A DNA stretch of 64,000 bases from an uncultured Oscillospiraceae bacterium (GCA_902465155.1 CABQLY010000006.1:1-64000); one strand, 5' to 3'; shown: positions 48,282-58,419, counted from the stretch's first letter. Translations and numbers: made by a program. The notes: a model not told the origin generated them from the letters alone.

Positions 48282-49559
48282 ATGGTTAAAGCAGTAGTCG
48301 GCGCCAATTGGGGCGACGAGGGCAAAGGCAAAATTACAGATATGCTGGCTGGCGGGTGCGACATTGTTGTGCGCTTTCAGGGCGGTGCAAATGCCGGGCA
48401 CACCATTAAAAACCAGTACGGCAAATTTGCGTTACATACTCTGCCCTCCGGCGTGTTTAATCAAAATGTAGTTAATGTTGTTGGCAACGGCGTTGCGCTG
48501 GATGTTGACAAGCTGTTAAAGGAATACCACGAGGTCATCTCCCGCGGGGTGCCGGCGCCCAAGCTGGTAATTTCCGAGCGGGCGCAAATGGTAATGCCGT
48601 ACCATGTGTTGTTTGACGCTTACGAGGAGGAGCGGCTGGCCGGCAAAAGCTTTGGCTCTACCAAGTCGGGTATTGCGCCGTTTTACTCTGACAAATACGC
48701 AAAAATTGGTTTTCAGGTTTGTGAGCTGTTTAACGAGGCCGCCCTTCGCGAAAAATTAGAGCGGGTTTTAACCGTTAAAAATGTGCTGCTTAAAAATTTG
48801 TACCACAAGCCGGAGCTTAGTGTAGACGAAATTTTTAACAAAATGATGCAATGGCGGGACGGCATTCAGGGCATGGTAGGCAACACCCACGCCCTGTTGC
48901 GCGACGCGCAAGCCGCCGGCAAAAACATTTTGTTAGAGGGGCAGCTGGGTTCGCTGAAAGACCCGGACCACGGCATTTACCCCATGGTAACCTCCAGCTC
49001 TACCTTAGCGGGCTTTGGCGCCATTGGTGCCGGCGTTGCCCCTTACAATATTAAAGAAATTTACACTGTAGTAAAGGCCTACTCCAGCGCGGTTGGCGCA
49101 GGCGCCTTTGTAAGCGAAATTTTTGGCGATGAGGCTTCTGCCCTGCGCGACCACGGCGGCGATGGCGGCGAATACGGCGCAACCACCGGTCGGCCGCGCC
49201 GCATGGGCTGGTTTGACTGCGTAGCAACCCGTTACGGCTGCGAACTGCAGGGCACTACAGATGTTGTTTTAACCGTGGTAGACGCCCTAAGCTATTTAGA
49301 CGAAATTCCCGTTTGCGTGGCCTACGAAATAAACGGCGAGCAAACCGGCGAGTTTCCCACCACCGGCAGGTTAGAGCAGGCAAAGCCGGTGCTAAAGGTT
49401 TTGAAGGGCTGGAAAACCGATATTCGCGGCATTAAAAATTACAACGAGCTGCCGCAGGCCTGCCGCGAGTACATTGAATTTATTGAGCAGCAAATTGGCT
49501 TTAAAATTACAATGGTTTCCAACGGCCCCGCCCGGGAGGATATTATTTACAAAAAATAA
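48282..49559 (+). CDS. purA: adenylosuccinate synthetase
   Basis: 425 residues, full length. GTP loop NWGDEGKGKI (9-18), RFQGGANAGHT, KSFGSTKSGIAP, LEGQLGSLKDPDHGIYPMVTSSS and TTGRPRRMGWFD. It joins IMP and aspartate with GTP to give adenylosuccinate in AMP synthesis. The normal Q of QWGDEGKGK is N here. It has its own promoter and is followed after 55 bases by an alpha-galactosidase. Confidence 0.95.
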   Translation: MVKAVVGANWGDEGKGKITDMLAGGCDIVVRFQGGANAGHTIKNQYGKFALHTLPSGVFNQNVVNVVGNGVALDVDKLLKEYHEVISRGVPAPKLVISERAQMVMPYHVLFDAYEEERLAGKSFGSTKSGIAPFYSDKYAKIGFQVCELFNEAALREKLERVLTVKNVLLKNLYHKPELSVDEIFNKMMQWRDGIQGMVGNTHALLRDAQAAGKNILLEGQLGSLKDPDHGIYPMVTSSSTLAGFGAIGAGVAPYNIKEIYTVVKAYSSAVGAGAFVSEIFGDEASALRDHGGDGGEYGATTGRPRRMGWFDCVATRYGCELQGTTDVVLTVVDALSYLDEIPVCVAYEINGEQTGEFPTTGRLEQAKPVLKVLKGWKTDIRGIKNYNELPQACREYIEFIEQQIGFKITMVSNGPAREDIIYKK

Positions 49560-49614
49560 CGCACTGCGTTTAAAAGCCCCGCGTTAAAATTGGGATATTA
49601 CGGAGGAATAATTT

Positions 49615-51861
49615 ATGATACGCTATTTTGAGGAAAACCGCGTATTTCAGTTAGATACGGCCAACACCACCTACGCCTTTGGTTTTTTGGGCGATTTTGC
49701 CCCGGTGCAAATTTACTACGGCAAGCGGGTAAGCAAGCTGAATTGCTTTCCGGCCGATTTAGAAAATATTGGCCGTTGCTTTTCGGCAGAGGAGCCCGAA
49801 ATTAAAGGTAAAGGCCGGTTAGATGTGCTGCCGCTGGATTTTTCTACCTTTGGAAACGCCGACCTGCGCCTGCCAACCGTTAAGCTGCACCACGCCGACG
49901 GCACCGAGGTTTCGCGCTTTTGCTACCGCGGGCACAAAATTTACAAGGGCAAGCCCCGGCTTAGCGGCCTGCCTGCCACTTATGTAGAGCGGGAGGACGA
50001 GGCCGACACCTTAGAGCTGGAGTTGTTTGACAGCCTGCAAGGCATTAGCGTTACCTTAATTTACACCGCGTTTACCAAGCTGGATGCCATTACCCGCAGC
50101 CTGCGCATTGAAAACCAAAGCCCAAACACCGCCAACATTAAAACCGCCTTAAGCGCCACGGTAGATTTTACCGCGGGGAAAGACCGTTTTGACCTAATTC
50201 ACTTAGACGGCAGCTGGCTGAGAGAGCGTCATGTTCGCCGCCAGGCGCTGTTTTGCGGCAATCAAGAGGTTTACTCCCGCCGTGGTGCCTCCAGCCCGCA
50301 TCACAACCCGTTTATTGCGTTAATAAACAAAGACGCCGGCGAGCTGCAGGGCGAGGTTTACGGCTTTAATTTGGTTTACAGCGGCAATTTTACCGCGGGT
50401 GTAGAGGTTGATGCTTACAATACCGCACGGGTGTACATAGGCTTAAATCCGTTCCATTTTAACTGGAAGTTGGAACCGGGCTGCAGCTTTCAAACCCCCG
50501 AGGTGGTAATGGTCTACTCCGACCGGGGCCTTTCGGGTATGTCCCGCATTTACCACAAGCTGTACCGCACCCGCCTGTGCCGCGGCAAATACCGTGATGT
50601 AGAGCGTTTTGCGCTGATTAATAACTGGGAGGCCACCTATTTTACCTTTGACGAGGCAAAGCTGCACGCCATTGCCAAAGCGGGAAAAGAATTAGGCCTT
50701 TCGCTTATGGTGCTGGATGACGGCTGGTTTGGCAAGCGGGATCATGACCGCTGCTCGCTGGGCGATTGGGTGCTGTATAAAGAAAAGCTGCCCCACGGGC
50801 TGGACGGTTTAGCCAACGCCCTAAAGCAGCAGGGCATGGCCTTTGGTTTGTGGTTTGAGCCCGAAATGGTCTCACCCGACAGCGACCTTTACCGCGCGCA
50901 CCCCGAATGGGCGCTGCATATTCCGGGCCGCACCGCCTCGTTAGGGCGCAACCAGCTGGTGTTAGACCTTTCGCGCAGCGATGTTTGCGATTACATTATT
51001 AACGCCTTAACAACCGTTTTAAACAGCGCCGATATTCGCTATGTAAAATGGGATATGAACCGCCACATGAGCGAGGTAGGCTCCGAGCTGCTTCCGGCCG
51101 ACCAACAGCTGGAAACCGCGCACCGCTATATGCTGGGCCTGTACCGCGTAATGGAAACGCTGGTAACCAGGTTCCCCAACATATTGTTTGAAAGCTGCTC
51201 CTCGGGCGGCGGGCGGTTTGACCCCGGTATGCTTTACTATATGCCGCAAACCTGGGTAAGCGATTGCTCTGACGCCGGCGAGCGCATGAGCCTGCAGTAC
51301 GGCACCAGCATTTGCTACCCCTTTAGCGCAATGGGCGCCCATGTTTCGGCCGTGCCGAACCACCAGGTTAAAAACCGCAGCGAGCTTTTAAAAACCCGCT
51401 GCGAGGTTGCCCTGCCCGGCCAGTTTGGCTTTGAGTTAGACCTAAGCAAAATGACCGAGGAGGAAAAAAAGCTCTCCCGTTTTTATGTTTCAATATACGA
51501 AAAATACGGCGAGGTGTTCCACAAGGGCAATTTGTACCGCCTGCGCTCCCCCTACGAGGGCAACGAAAGCATTTTGCAGTTTATTTCTGAGGATGAAAAC
51601 ACCGTTATTCTTTGCGTTATGATTAAAAACGGCGTGCCGCAGCCCTGCATTAAACGGGTGAGGCTGGCCGGGCTGTGTAAGGACGCCGTGTACCAGGATG
51701 TTACCGACATTCCCACCGCCCAAAACGACCCGTGCAAGCCCCGGGTTGGCGCGGTGTACGGCGGCGACGAATTAATGAACCGCGGCCTTTCGTACTTAGA
51801 AAGCGGCGATTTTGCCACTTCCATTAGAATTTTTAAAAAGAGGAACTTAAATGAAGTTTGA
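49615..51861 (+). CDS. GH36 alpha-galactosidase
   Basis: 748 residues, cytoplasmic. N-terminal beta-supersandwich, then a TIM barrel: MVLDDGWFGKRD, GLWFEPEMV, nucleophile Asp in YVKWDMNRHMSE, FESCSSGGGRFD, acid/base Asp in WVSDCSDAGERM (SDxSDA form). It removes alpha-1,6-galactose from raffinose-type sugars. The end overlaps the nuclease gene by 11 bases. Confidence 0.92.
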   Translation: MIRYFEENRVFQLDTANTTYAFGFLGDFAPVQIYYGKRVSKLNCFPADLENIGRCFSAEEPEIKGKGRLDVLPLDFSTFGNADLRLPTVKLHHADGTEVSRFCYRGHKIYKGKPRLSGLPATYVEREDEADTLELELFDSLQGISVTLIYTAFTKLDAITRSLRIENQSPNTANIKTALSATVDFTAGKDRFDLIHLDGSWLRERHVRRQALFCGNQEVYSRRGASSPHHNPFIALINKDAGELQGEVYGFNLVYSGNFTAGVEVDAYNTARVYIGLNPFHFNWKLEPGCSFQTPEVVMVYSDRGLSGMSRIYHKLYRTRLCRGKYRDVERFALINNWEATYFTFDEAKLHAIAKAGKELGLSLMVLDDGWFGKRDHDRCSLGDWVLYKEKLPHGLDGLANALKQQGMAFGLWFEPEMVSPDSDLYRAHPEWALHIPGRTASLGRNQLVLDLSRSDVCDYIINALTTVLNSADIRYVKWDMNRHMSEVGSELLPADQQLETAHRYMLGLYRVMETLVTRFPNILFESCSSGGGRFDPGMLYYMPQTWVSDCSDAGERMSLQYGTSICYPFSAMGAHVSAVPNHQVKNRSELLKTRCEVALPGQFGFELDLSKMTEEEKKLSRFYVSIYEKYGEVFHKGNLYRLRSPYEGNESILQFISEDENTVILCVMIKNGVPQPCIKRVRLAGLCKDAVYQDVTDIPTAQNDPCKPRVGAVYGGDELMNRGLSYLESGDFATSIRIFKKRNLNEV

Positions 51862-52825
51862 AACCGTTACCCCAACCGGCGCGGTAGAATGTTTTGCGCT
51901 GCTAAAAACCGCCGAAGTTAAAACCTCGGTAAAGGGCAGCAAGTACTTAGACGCTACCATTGCCAACAAAACTGGCGAGATGAACGCCAAGTGCTGGGAT
52001 TATAACGAGGCCGTTTGCGGCACCTTTGCCCCCGGCGAGCTGGTTAAGCTGCGCGGAATCGTAGAAAACTACAAGGGCAGCGACCAATTTCGTATTCAAA
52101 AAATACGCGCTGTTACCAAAGAGGACGGCGTAGACCCGGCCGATTTTGTGCCGGGCGCGGCCTTTTCAGGCCAGCAGATGTTTGACGAGCTGTACCGCCT
52201 GGCCGAGGGCTTTGCCGACGAGGATCTGCGCCGCATTGTTTGCACTGTGCTAAACGACCAAAAGGAAAAACTGCTGTACTGGCCGGCGGCCTTTAAGATG
52301 CACCACGCCATACGCGGTGGTTTGCTTTGCCATACCCTTTCAGTGGTGCGGCTGGCGCAGCAGGTTTGCAAAATTTACCCCTTTGTTGATGAGGAATTGT
52401 TGGTTGCCGGCGCCACCCTGCACGATATTGGCAAGCTAGAGGAATTTGAAATTAACAAAGCCGGGTTGGTAACCGGTTACAGCCCCAAAGGCAACCTTAT
52501 GGGGCATTTGGCGGGCGGCGCCGTTTTGGTAGAAAAGGCCGCCGAGCAGCTGGGAATAACCTCTGAGGTGCCAATGCTGCTTTCGCATATGCTGCTTTCG
52601 CACCACGGGAACCCCGAGTACGGTGCGGCTGTGCTGCCCCAGTTTTTAGAGGCCGAATTGCTTTCGCAGTTAGACTACATGGACGCCGCCGTTTACGAAA
52701 TTATGGAGGCCACCTTAAATGTAAAGCCCGGCGAGACCACCGGCCGCGTTTTTGGGCTGGATAACCGCAAGCTTTACAACCACGGCCGGCAAAAGCAGCC
52801 GGGGCAAACGCCAAAGCTGTTTTAA
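51851..52825 (+). CDS. yhaM: YhaM-type OB/HD 3'-5' exoribonuclease
   Basis: 324 residues. N-terminal OB fold (KTSVKGSKYLDATIANKTG ... GELVKLRGIVENYKG) and a C-terminal HD domain with HHAIRGGLLCHTLSVV, LHDIGKLEE and LLSHHG metal ligands. Same length and layout as Bacillus YhaM. AAGAGG upstream. Placed behind alpha-galactosidase without an obvious functional link. Confidence 0.88.
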   Translation: MKFETVTPTGAVECFALLKTAEVKTSVKGSKYLDATIANKTGEMNAKCWDYNEAVCGTFAPGELVKLRGIVENYKGSDQFRIQKIRAVTKEDGVDPADFVPGAAFSGQQMFDELYRLAEGFADEDLRRIVCTVLNDQKEKLLYWPAAFKMHHAIRGGLLCHTLSVVRLAQQVCKIYPFVDEELLVAGATLHDIGKLEEFEINKAGLVTGYSPKGNLMGHLAGGAVLVEKAAEQLGITSEVPMLLSHMLLSHHGNPEYGAAVLPQFLEAELLSQLDYMDAAVYEIMEATLNVKPGETTGRVFGLDNRKLYNHGRQKQPGQTPKLF

Positions 52826-53516
52826 GCCAATTGGTTTAGCAGCTGGCGCGGCTAAGTAGCCTGCGGCGCCGGTTTGCGGCAATTTGTTTGGTAAATTGGC
52901 TTGGCTAAAGCTCCTCTGCGGCGGCCGGTTTGCCTTTTGTAAAAGCTCCCGAAAAGGGAGCTTTTTTGTGTGCGGTTACCGGTTGTAAATGGGGGAATAT
53001 AGGCCGGCCGCCGATTCATGCGGCCGCAGCATTTGCCGCAGAGCCTTTTAACGCAGGGCTTTTTGCAGCGGCTCTCGTCCCCCGGCACGGCTGCTTTAAT
53101 GGGCCCCTTGCCGGGGTTTACTTGCTGCAACCGCCGGGGTAGTGTTAAGGCCAAAAAAGCAAACCAAATTGTTCCTGTTTTTTTAAATTGGGGGTTGCAA
53201 TGGGTGGTAGAATCGGTTAAAATAGGGGCAGAGCGCAACCTGCCGCAGCGAAAGCAAAATAAGCTGCTTTTTAAGGGGCGTAGGGGCCTGGCTTTTGCCG
53301 GCCGAAACGCTTACCGGCCAAGTTTTGCTGGCCAAGTTTTACCGGCCAAGTTTTGCCGGCCAAGTTTTATTGGCCAAGTTTTATTGGCCAAGGGCTTTAC
53401 CGGCGCCAACATTTGTTGGTAAAAGGCTTTGCCCGGCGGGAATTTATTGGGATAATTTGCGCCTTATTACAACAGCGCTGCACGGTGCTTTGGTGCGGCG
53501 AAAGGGGATATTATAA
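52826..53516. other. 690-bp intergenic region before the beta-galactosidase
   Basis: Contains a strong terminator at 52941-52967 (AAAAGCTCCC-GAAA-AGGGAGCTTTTTT) and a 14-bp minisatellite at 53316-53392. No gene or clear promoter otherwise; the beta-galactosidase ribosome site AAAGGGG is at its right end. Confidence 0.7.
53316..53392. repeat. 14-bp minisatellite, 5.5 copies
   Basis: GGCCAAGTTTT plus three variable bases, starting at 53316 and repeating every 14 bp. Each unit has the palindrome TTGGCCAA or a relative. Confidence 0.85.
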
Positions 53517-56500
53517 ATGAATTACAGTAAGGTTTTTAACCCGAACGACTGGCAAACGCCGGAGCTTGTGAGCAAAAACCGCGAAAAGGCGGTCTCCTTT
53601 TTTGTTCCGTTTGCCCCGGCCGACGAGGTTTTGTACGAGCAGTTTGAAAGCTCTACCCGTTATATGCTGCTAAACGGCGAGTGGGATTTTAAATATTTTA
53701 ACGCCGCTTACGAGCTGCCGGATGAAATTGTAACGCCCGGCGAAACGGCCGGCTTTCACAAAATTAAGGTGCCGCTTTCCTGGCAAATGGCGGGCTACGG
53801 CACGCCCAATTACTTAAACGCCTGCTACCCGGTGCCAACCAATATTCCCTATGTACCAAGCGAGAACCCTGCCGGCGTTTACAAAAAAACCTTTACCGTG
53901 CCAAAGGAGTTTGAAGGCAAGCGCCTGTTTTTAAATTTTGAGGGGGTTAATTCCTTTTACTACCTGTTTGTAAACGGGCAAAAGGTTGGCTTTGCCAAAA
54001 ACGCCCACACCCTTTCCCGCTTTGAGGTTACAAAGTACATTACCGGCAGCAGCTTTGAGGTTTGCGTGGTGGTGTTAAAGTTTTGCGACGGCACTTATTT
54101 AGAGGATCAGGATTGCTACCGCCACAACGGCATTTACCGGGATGTTTACCTAACCGCGCGGCCGCAAAGCTTTGTAGAGGATGTTAGCATTTCGGCCGGG
54201 CTGAAAAACAATTACACCACCGGAGCCGTAGAGCTAACCGCCACGGCAAACGGGGCGGTAGAAACGGCCGAGGTTTTGGTAACCAGCCCGCAGGGCAAGC
54301 CGGTTTTTAGCGGCAAGCTGCCCTTTAAAAACGGCACGGCTCACCTGGCGTTTGAGCTGCCGCAGCCCGCAGCCTGGACGGCCGAAACCCCCGCCCTGTA
54401 CACCCTAACGGTGCAAACCGGGGAGGAAAAGCTGCCCTTTAAATTTGGGGTGCGCACCTTAGAAACCGACGAAAACGGCCGCTTTTTGGTAAACGGCCGG
54501 CCCGTTAAGCTTTACGGCGTAAACCGGCACGATACCCACCCCGAATACGGCCACTATGTGCCGGTAGAGCACATGATAAACGACCTGCTTGCCATGAAGC
54601 GGTTTAACATTAATACCATTCGCACCTCGCACTACCCCAATTCCTCTATTTTTTTAACCCTGTGCGACCGGTTTGGGTTTTATGTAGTAGACGAGGGCGA
54701 TTTAGAAAGCCACGGCGTTGGGGTAGACCCCATGATGGACCCGCAGCTGCTGGCCGAGGACCCGCGGTTTGAGGCGGCGTTTTTCAGCCGCGTTCGCCGC
54801 ATGGTATTGCGGGATAAAAACCACCCCTGCGTAATTATGTGGTCGCTGGGCAACGAATCCTTTATGGGCACCAACCACCGCAAGGTTATTGATTGGATGG
54901 GCACGCTGAACGACGGCCGGCTGATTCATTACGAGGGCGGCTGGCGCGAGGATTATGACCGCCTGCTGAATTCTTATTACAATAAAAACATTCACCTTTG
55001 CCAGGGCGATGTAGATTACAAGGGCCTTACCGTGCGCAGCCGGATGTACGCCACGCCGGACCAGTGCCGCACGCTGCTTTCGTTAGACGATAAGCGCCCG
55101 CTGTTTTTGTGCGAATTTTGCCACGCCATGGGCGTTGGCCCGGGTGGACTGAAGGAGTACATGGAGCTGATTGAGCAGTACCCCAACTTTTTGGGCGGCT
55201 GCATTTGGGAGTGGCGGGACCATTCGGTTTCTAAAACAGACGAAAAAGGCGAAAAATTTTACACCTACGGCGGCTATTTTGGCGACTGGCCGAACGACGC
55301 AAACTTTTGCTGCGACGGCCTTTGCTACCCCGACGGTACCCCGCACACCGGGCTGTACGAGTACAAGGAGTTTATTAAACCGCTGTTTGCCGCTGTAACC
55401 GGGCCGAACGAGGTTACCGTTACCAGCCGATACGATTTTATTTATTCTAAAAATTTAGACATGGTTTGCACCGTACTGAAAAACGGCGAGCCTTACCGCA
55501 CCGTAACGGTTGAAAGCACCAATGTGCCGCCCCGCCAAAGCCGCGCCTTTGCGGTAGACCTAAGCCACCCGCAGGACGGCAGCCGTTACACCCTGCGCGT
55601 TGGCTTTGTGCAGCGGCAAAATACGGCCTTTGAGCCGGCCGGGTACGAGGTTGGCTTTACCGAGTGCGAGCTTTGCCCCGCTGCCGACCGGGCCGATTAT
55701 ACGGCGGCAGCCGAATATCCCCAATCGGCAGCCCCGCTGGCCTACCGCCAAAACGGCCCCGTTTTAACCGTTACGGCCAACAACCGGGCCTACAGCTTTC
55801 ACTTAGCGCGCGGGCTTTTGTGCGGTTTGGAAAAGGACGGCACCCAGTGCTTAGACGGCTTTATGCAGCTTTGCACCTACCGCGCCCCGCTGGATAATGA
55901 CCGCTTTGTAAAAAGCGCCTGGGCCGAGCAAAAGTTAGAGCACACCTACACCGACGCCAACAGCCGGGTAGAAATTTTAACCAAAACGCCCGAAAAGTGC
56001 GTCATAAAGGCGCAAATTGTACACGCCGCCGCCGTAATTAAGCCAATTCTTACCGGAACCATTACCTACACCGTAACGCAAAACGGGGTGTTAGAGGTTC
56101 AGGTTCAAACCAAAACACGGGCCAATTTAAGCTTTTTCCTGCCGCGCTACGGCTTTGAGCTGGCCCTTTGCCCGGGGTTTGAGGGGGTAGAATATTTAGG
56201 CTACGGCCCGCGCGAAAATTATTCCGACTTTAAAGCCGCCGCCTACTTTGCCAACTTTAAAACAACCGTTAGCAGCGAGTACGAGCCGTATGTAAAACCG
56301 CAGGATTGCGCCAACCACACCGGGGTTCGTAAGCTTTGCCTTGCGGGCAACGGCACGGCGCTTACCTTTGTGCCAAAGGGTGAAATGCATTTTTCCGCCC
56401 TGCATTATTCGGCCAAAGAGCTGGCCGCAAAGCCGCTGGCGCACGATTTGGTAAAGGATGACCGCACCTTTTTGCATATTGATTACAAAAACGGCGGCGT

Positions 56501-56585
56501 TGGCTCAAACAGCTGCGGCCCAAAGCCGTACGAGCAGTACCAAATTAACCGCCGCGAGAATGAATTTAGCTTTAAGGTGTTTTAA
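53517..56585 (+). CDS. lacZ: GH2 beta-galactosidase (LacZ type)
   Basis: 1022 residues, the length of E. coli LacZ. Jelly-roll domain (to about 220), Ig-like domain, TIM barrel with acid/base Glu in IMWSLGNES and nucleophile Glu in LFLCEFCHAMG, GVNRHDTHPEYG and a C-terminal beta-sandwich (GYGPRENYSDF). No signal peptide, so cytoplasmic; acts on lactose or short beta-galactosides. Followed after 2 bases by the DUF6472 gene. Confidence 0.93.
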   Translation: MNYSKVFNPNDWQTPELVSKNREKAVSFFVPFAPADEVLYEQFESSTRYMLLNGEWDFKYFNAAYELPDEIVTPGETAGFHKIKVPLSWQMAGYGTPNYLNACYPVPTNIPYVPSENPAGVYKKTFTVPKEFEGKRLFLNFEGVNSFYYLFVNGQKVGFAKNAHTLSRFEVTKYITGSSFEVCVVVLKFCDGTYLEDQDCYRHNGIYRDVYLTARPQSFVEDVSISAGLKNNYTTGAVELTATANGAVETAEVLVTSPQGKPVFSGKLPFKNGTAHLAFELPQPAAWTAETPALYTLTVQTGEEKLPFKFGVRTLETDENGRFLVNGRPVKLYGVNRHDTHPEYGHYVPVEHMINDLLAMKRFNINTIRTSHYPNSSIFLTLCDRFGFYVVDEGDLESHGVGVDPMMDPQLLAEDPRFEAAFFSRVRRMVLRDKNHPCVIMWSLGNESFMGTNHRKVIDWMGTLNDGRLIHYEGGWREDYDRLLNSYYNKNIHLCQGDVDYKGLTVRSRMYATPDQCRTLLSLDDKRPLFLCEFCHAMGVGPGGLKEYMELIEQYPNFLGGCIWEWRDHSVSKTDEKGEKFYTYGGYFGDWPNDANFCCDGLCYPDGTPHTGLYEYKEFIKPLFAAVTGPNEVTVTSRYDFIYSKNLDMVCTVLKNGEPYRTVTVESTNVPPRQSRAFAVDLSHPQDGSRYTLRVGFVQRQNTAFEPAGYEVGFTECELCPAADRADYTAAAEYPQSAAPLAYRQNGPVLTVTANNRAYSFHLARGLLCGLEKDGTQCLDGFMQLCTYRAPLDNDRFVKSAWAEQKLEHTYTDANSRVEILTKTPEKCVIKAQIVHAAAVIKPILTGTITYTVTQNGVLEVQVQTKTRANLSFFLPRYGFELALCPGFEGVEYLGYGPRENYSDFKAAAYFANFKTTVSSEYEPYVKPQDCANHTGVRKLCLAGNGTALTFVPKGEMHFSALHYSAKELAAKPLAHDLVKDDRTFLHIDYKNGGVGSNSCGPKPYEQYQINRRENEFSFKVF

Positions 56586-56587
56586 AA

Positions 56588-56764
56588 ATGTTAAATTGCT
56601 GCGAGCAGTGCGCTTATTACCGTTACGATGAGGAGTTTGAGGAATACTATTGCAGCGTTACCTTAGATGAGGACGAGGCCGAAAAAATTTTAAGCAACAC
56701 GGCCGAGCACTGCAAGTATTTTAACCCTTACGACGAGTACAAAATTGTGCAAAAGCAAAATTAG
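56588..56764 (+). CDS. DUF6472-like mini-protein, 58 aa
   Basis: MLNCCEQCAYYRYDEEFEEY is followed by a conserved CSVTLDEDEAEKIL, CKYFNPYDEYKIVQKQ. Four or more Cys in a pattern suited to one metal site, and the DEYKIV ending, are those of the small clostridial DUF6472 family. Function unknown. ATG 2 bases after the beta-galactosidase stop, so probably co-transcribed. Confidence 0.75.
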   Translation: MLNCCEQCAYYRYDEEFEEYYCSVTLDEDEAEKILSNTAEHCKYFNPYDEYKIVQKQN

Positions 56765-56766
56765 CA

Positions 56767-56813
56767 AAAACCGTTGCCAGGCCGGCCCAGCGCCGCTTGG
56801 CAACGGTTTTTTT
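56767..56813 (+). terminator. terminator of the lacZ unit
   Basis: AAAACCGTTGCCA pairs with TGGCAACGGTTTTTTT. Confidence 0.88.
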
Positions 56814-56849
56814 AAAAGGAAATTGTTGGAATTTTAGTTATTTTACCTA

Positions 56850-56878
56850 TGTAAATTTTTTGCAATTTGTGTTATAAT
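56850..56878 (+). promoter_or_regulatory. extended -10 promoter of the CarD-like gene
   Basis: TGTTATAAT (extended -10, TATAAT at 56873-56878) with a poor -35 (TGTAAA). 5' UTR about 100 nt. Confidence 0.6.
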
Positions 56879-56985
56879 GTAATGGTAAAAGAAGAGAGAA
56901 CAATGGGCGCCACAGGCTTTAAAATTGGGCTTACCGGCGCCAAAAGGGCAGTGCAGCAAATGGCTGCATAAAAAGAGGATGAAAA

Positions 56986-57489
56986 ATGGAACCCGGCAAT
57001 TTTAAACTGAATGAAACCGTTTTTTACAGCGCGCAAGGCGTTTACACCATTACTGGCCAAACCGTGCGGGACTTTTTAGGCGAAAAAAAGCCGTATTTAG
57101 AGCTGACCCCGGTCAGCGAGCACAACGCTAAAATTTATGTTCCGCTGGATAATGCCGTTGCCTTTGGCAAAATGCAGCCGCTGCTTTCAAAGCAGGAGTG
57201 TTTAAATTTGCTGCAGGTTGAAGGGGAGCAGGAGTGCGGCTGGATCTTGAACGACAGCGAGCGCAAAACGGCTTACAGCGCAGTGCTTTCGGGCACCGAC
57301 CGCGGCGCGCTGCTGCACATGGTGCGCTGCTTAAACCGGCACCGGCTGCTGCAGGGTAAAAAGGGCAAAAAGCTGCATTTGGCCGACGAGCGGTTTTTAA
57401 AAAACGCGCAGCGCCTGCTGGTAGAGGAGCTTAGCTTGGTGCTGCAGGTAGAGCAGGAAAAGGCTACCGCCTTGGTTTTAGGGCAGTAG
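56986..57489 (+). CDS. CarD/CdnL-like RNA polymerase-binding protein
   Basis: 167 residues. N-terminal RNA polymerase-interacting domain (FKLNETVFYSAQGVYTITG, the Tudor-like fold shared with TRCF) and a C-terminal helical DNA-binding part (about 65-160). CarD family proteins stabilise open complexes at rRNA and other promoters. Monocistronic with its own promoter and terminator. Confidence 0.8.
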   Translation: MEPGNFKLNETVFYSAQGVYTITGQTVRDFLGEKKPYLELTPVSEHNAKIYVPLDNAVAFGKMQPLLSKQECLNLLQVEGEQECGWILNDSERKTAYSAVLSGTDRGALLHMVRCLNRHRLLQGKKGKKLHLADERFLKNAQRLLVEELSLVLQVEQEKATALVLGQ

Positions 57490-57580
57490 CGCGGCCAAAG
57501 GCGCGGCGTTTTGCCGTTGCTTTGCGGGGTTTTACCCTATTACATCTATTACAGGCCGGCGGGAACAACCCCCGCCGGCC

Positions 57581-57624
57581 AAAAAAATAGCGCGGCAGGG
57601 TTAAACCTGCCGCGCTGCTTTTTT
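57581..57624. terminator. bidirectional terminator
   Basis: AGCGCGGCAGG / CCTGCCGCGCT flanked by seven A on the left and six T on the right, so it ends both the CarD gene and the converging ABC operon. A second palindrome (GGCCGGCGGG / CCCGCCGGCC, 57554-57580) abuts it. Confidence 0.88.
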
Positions 57625-57678
57625 GCAAAGCCGGTAATTGCTTGGCTTTTCGCCGGGGGGAAAAGCCCGTTCCGGCGT

Positions 57679-58419
57679 TTATTTTGCCAAAAACCGCGAA
57701 AGAAACTCCTTGGTTTTTTCGTTTTTCGGGTTTTCAAAAATCTGCTGCGGCGCGCCCTCCTCGCAAATAACGCCGTCGGCCATAAATACTACATTGGTAG
57801 AAACATCTCTGGCAAAGGCCATTTCGTGGGTTACAACAATCATGGTAAGCCCCTCCTGCGCCAGACTGCGCATAACGGTTAAAACCTCGCCTACCATTTG
57901 CGGGTCTAACGCGCTGGTGGGTTCGTCAAACAGCAGCACCTCGGGCTGCATGGCCAGCGCGCGGGCAATGGCAACCCGCTGCTTTTGCCCGCCCGAAAGC
58001 TGCGAGGGCTTTGCGTTAATGTAGGGCGCCATGCCAACCTTTTCTAAGTAGTGCAGGGCGGCCTTTTTGGCCTCGGCCTTGGGCTTGTGCAGCACCTTAA
58101 TTTGGCCAATCATGCAGTTTTTTAATACATTCATGTTGTTAAACAGGTTAAACGACTGAAAAACCATGCCAACATGGGCGCGGTACGCGCTGGCGCCGCC
58201 TTTGCGCCCGTTAATATTTTCCCCGTGGTATAAAATCTCCCCGGAGGAGGGAATTTCCAGCAGGTTAATGCACCGCAGCAGGGTGGATTTACCCGAGCCG
58301 GAGGCCCCAATAATGCTGGTAACATCCCCCGTTTTTACAGAAAAGTCAATATCCTGCAGCACCTGGTGCTTGCCAAACGCCTTGGAAAGGTGTTGAATTT
58401 GTAAAATCGGCTCAGACAT
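57679..58419 (-). CDS. lysine-type polar amino acid ABC transporter, ATPase
   Basis: 246 residues. Walker A GASGSGKST, signature LSGGQKQR, Walker B VLLFDEPTSALDP, H-loop THEM. GlnQ/HisP family of polar amino acid importers. Its start overlaps the permease stop by one base. The lysine riboswitch upstream of the operon points to lysine. Confidence 0.9.
   Translation of the reverse strand: MSEPILQIQHLSKAFGKHQVLQDIDFSVKTGDVTSIIGASGSGKSTLLRCINLLEIPSSGEILYHGENINGRKGGASAYRAHVGMVFQSFNLFNNMNVLKNCMIGQIKVLHKPKAEAKKAALHYLEKVGMAPYINAKPSQLSGGQKQRVAIARALAMQPEVLLFDEPTSALDPQMVGEVLTVMRSLAQEGLTMIVVTHEMAFARDVSTNVVFMADGVICEEGAPQQIFENPKNEKTKEFLSRFLAK

Noticed and set aside
53316..53392. Possible CRISPR array
   Set aside because: Units are directly adjacent with no spacers; plain tandem repeat. 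No cas genes in the window.
53295..53516. 73-codon plus-strand ORF
   Set aside because: Created by the 14-bp minisatellite; no start site and no family.
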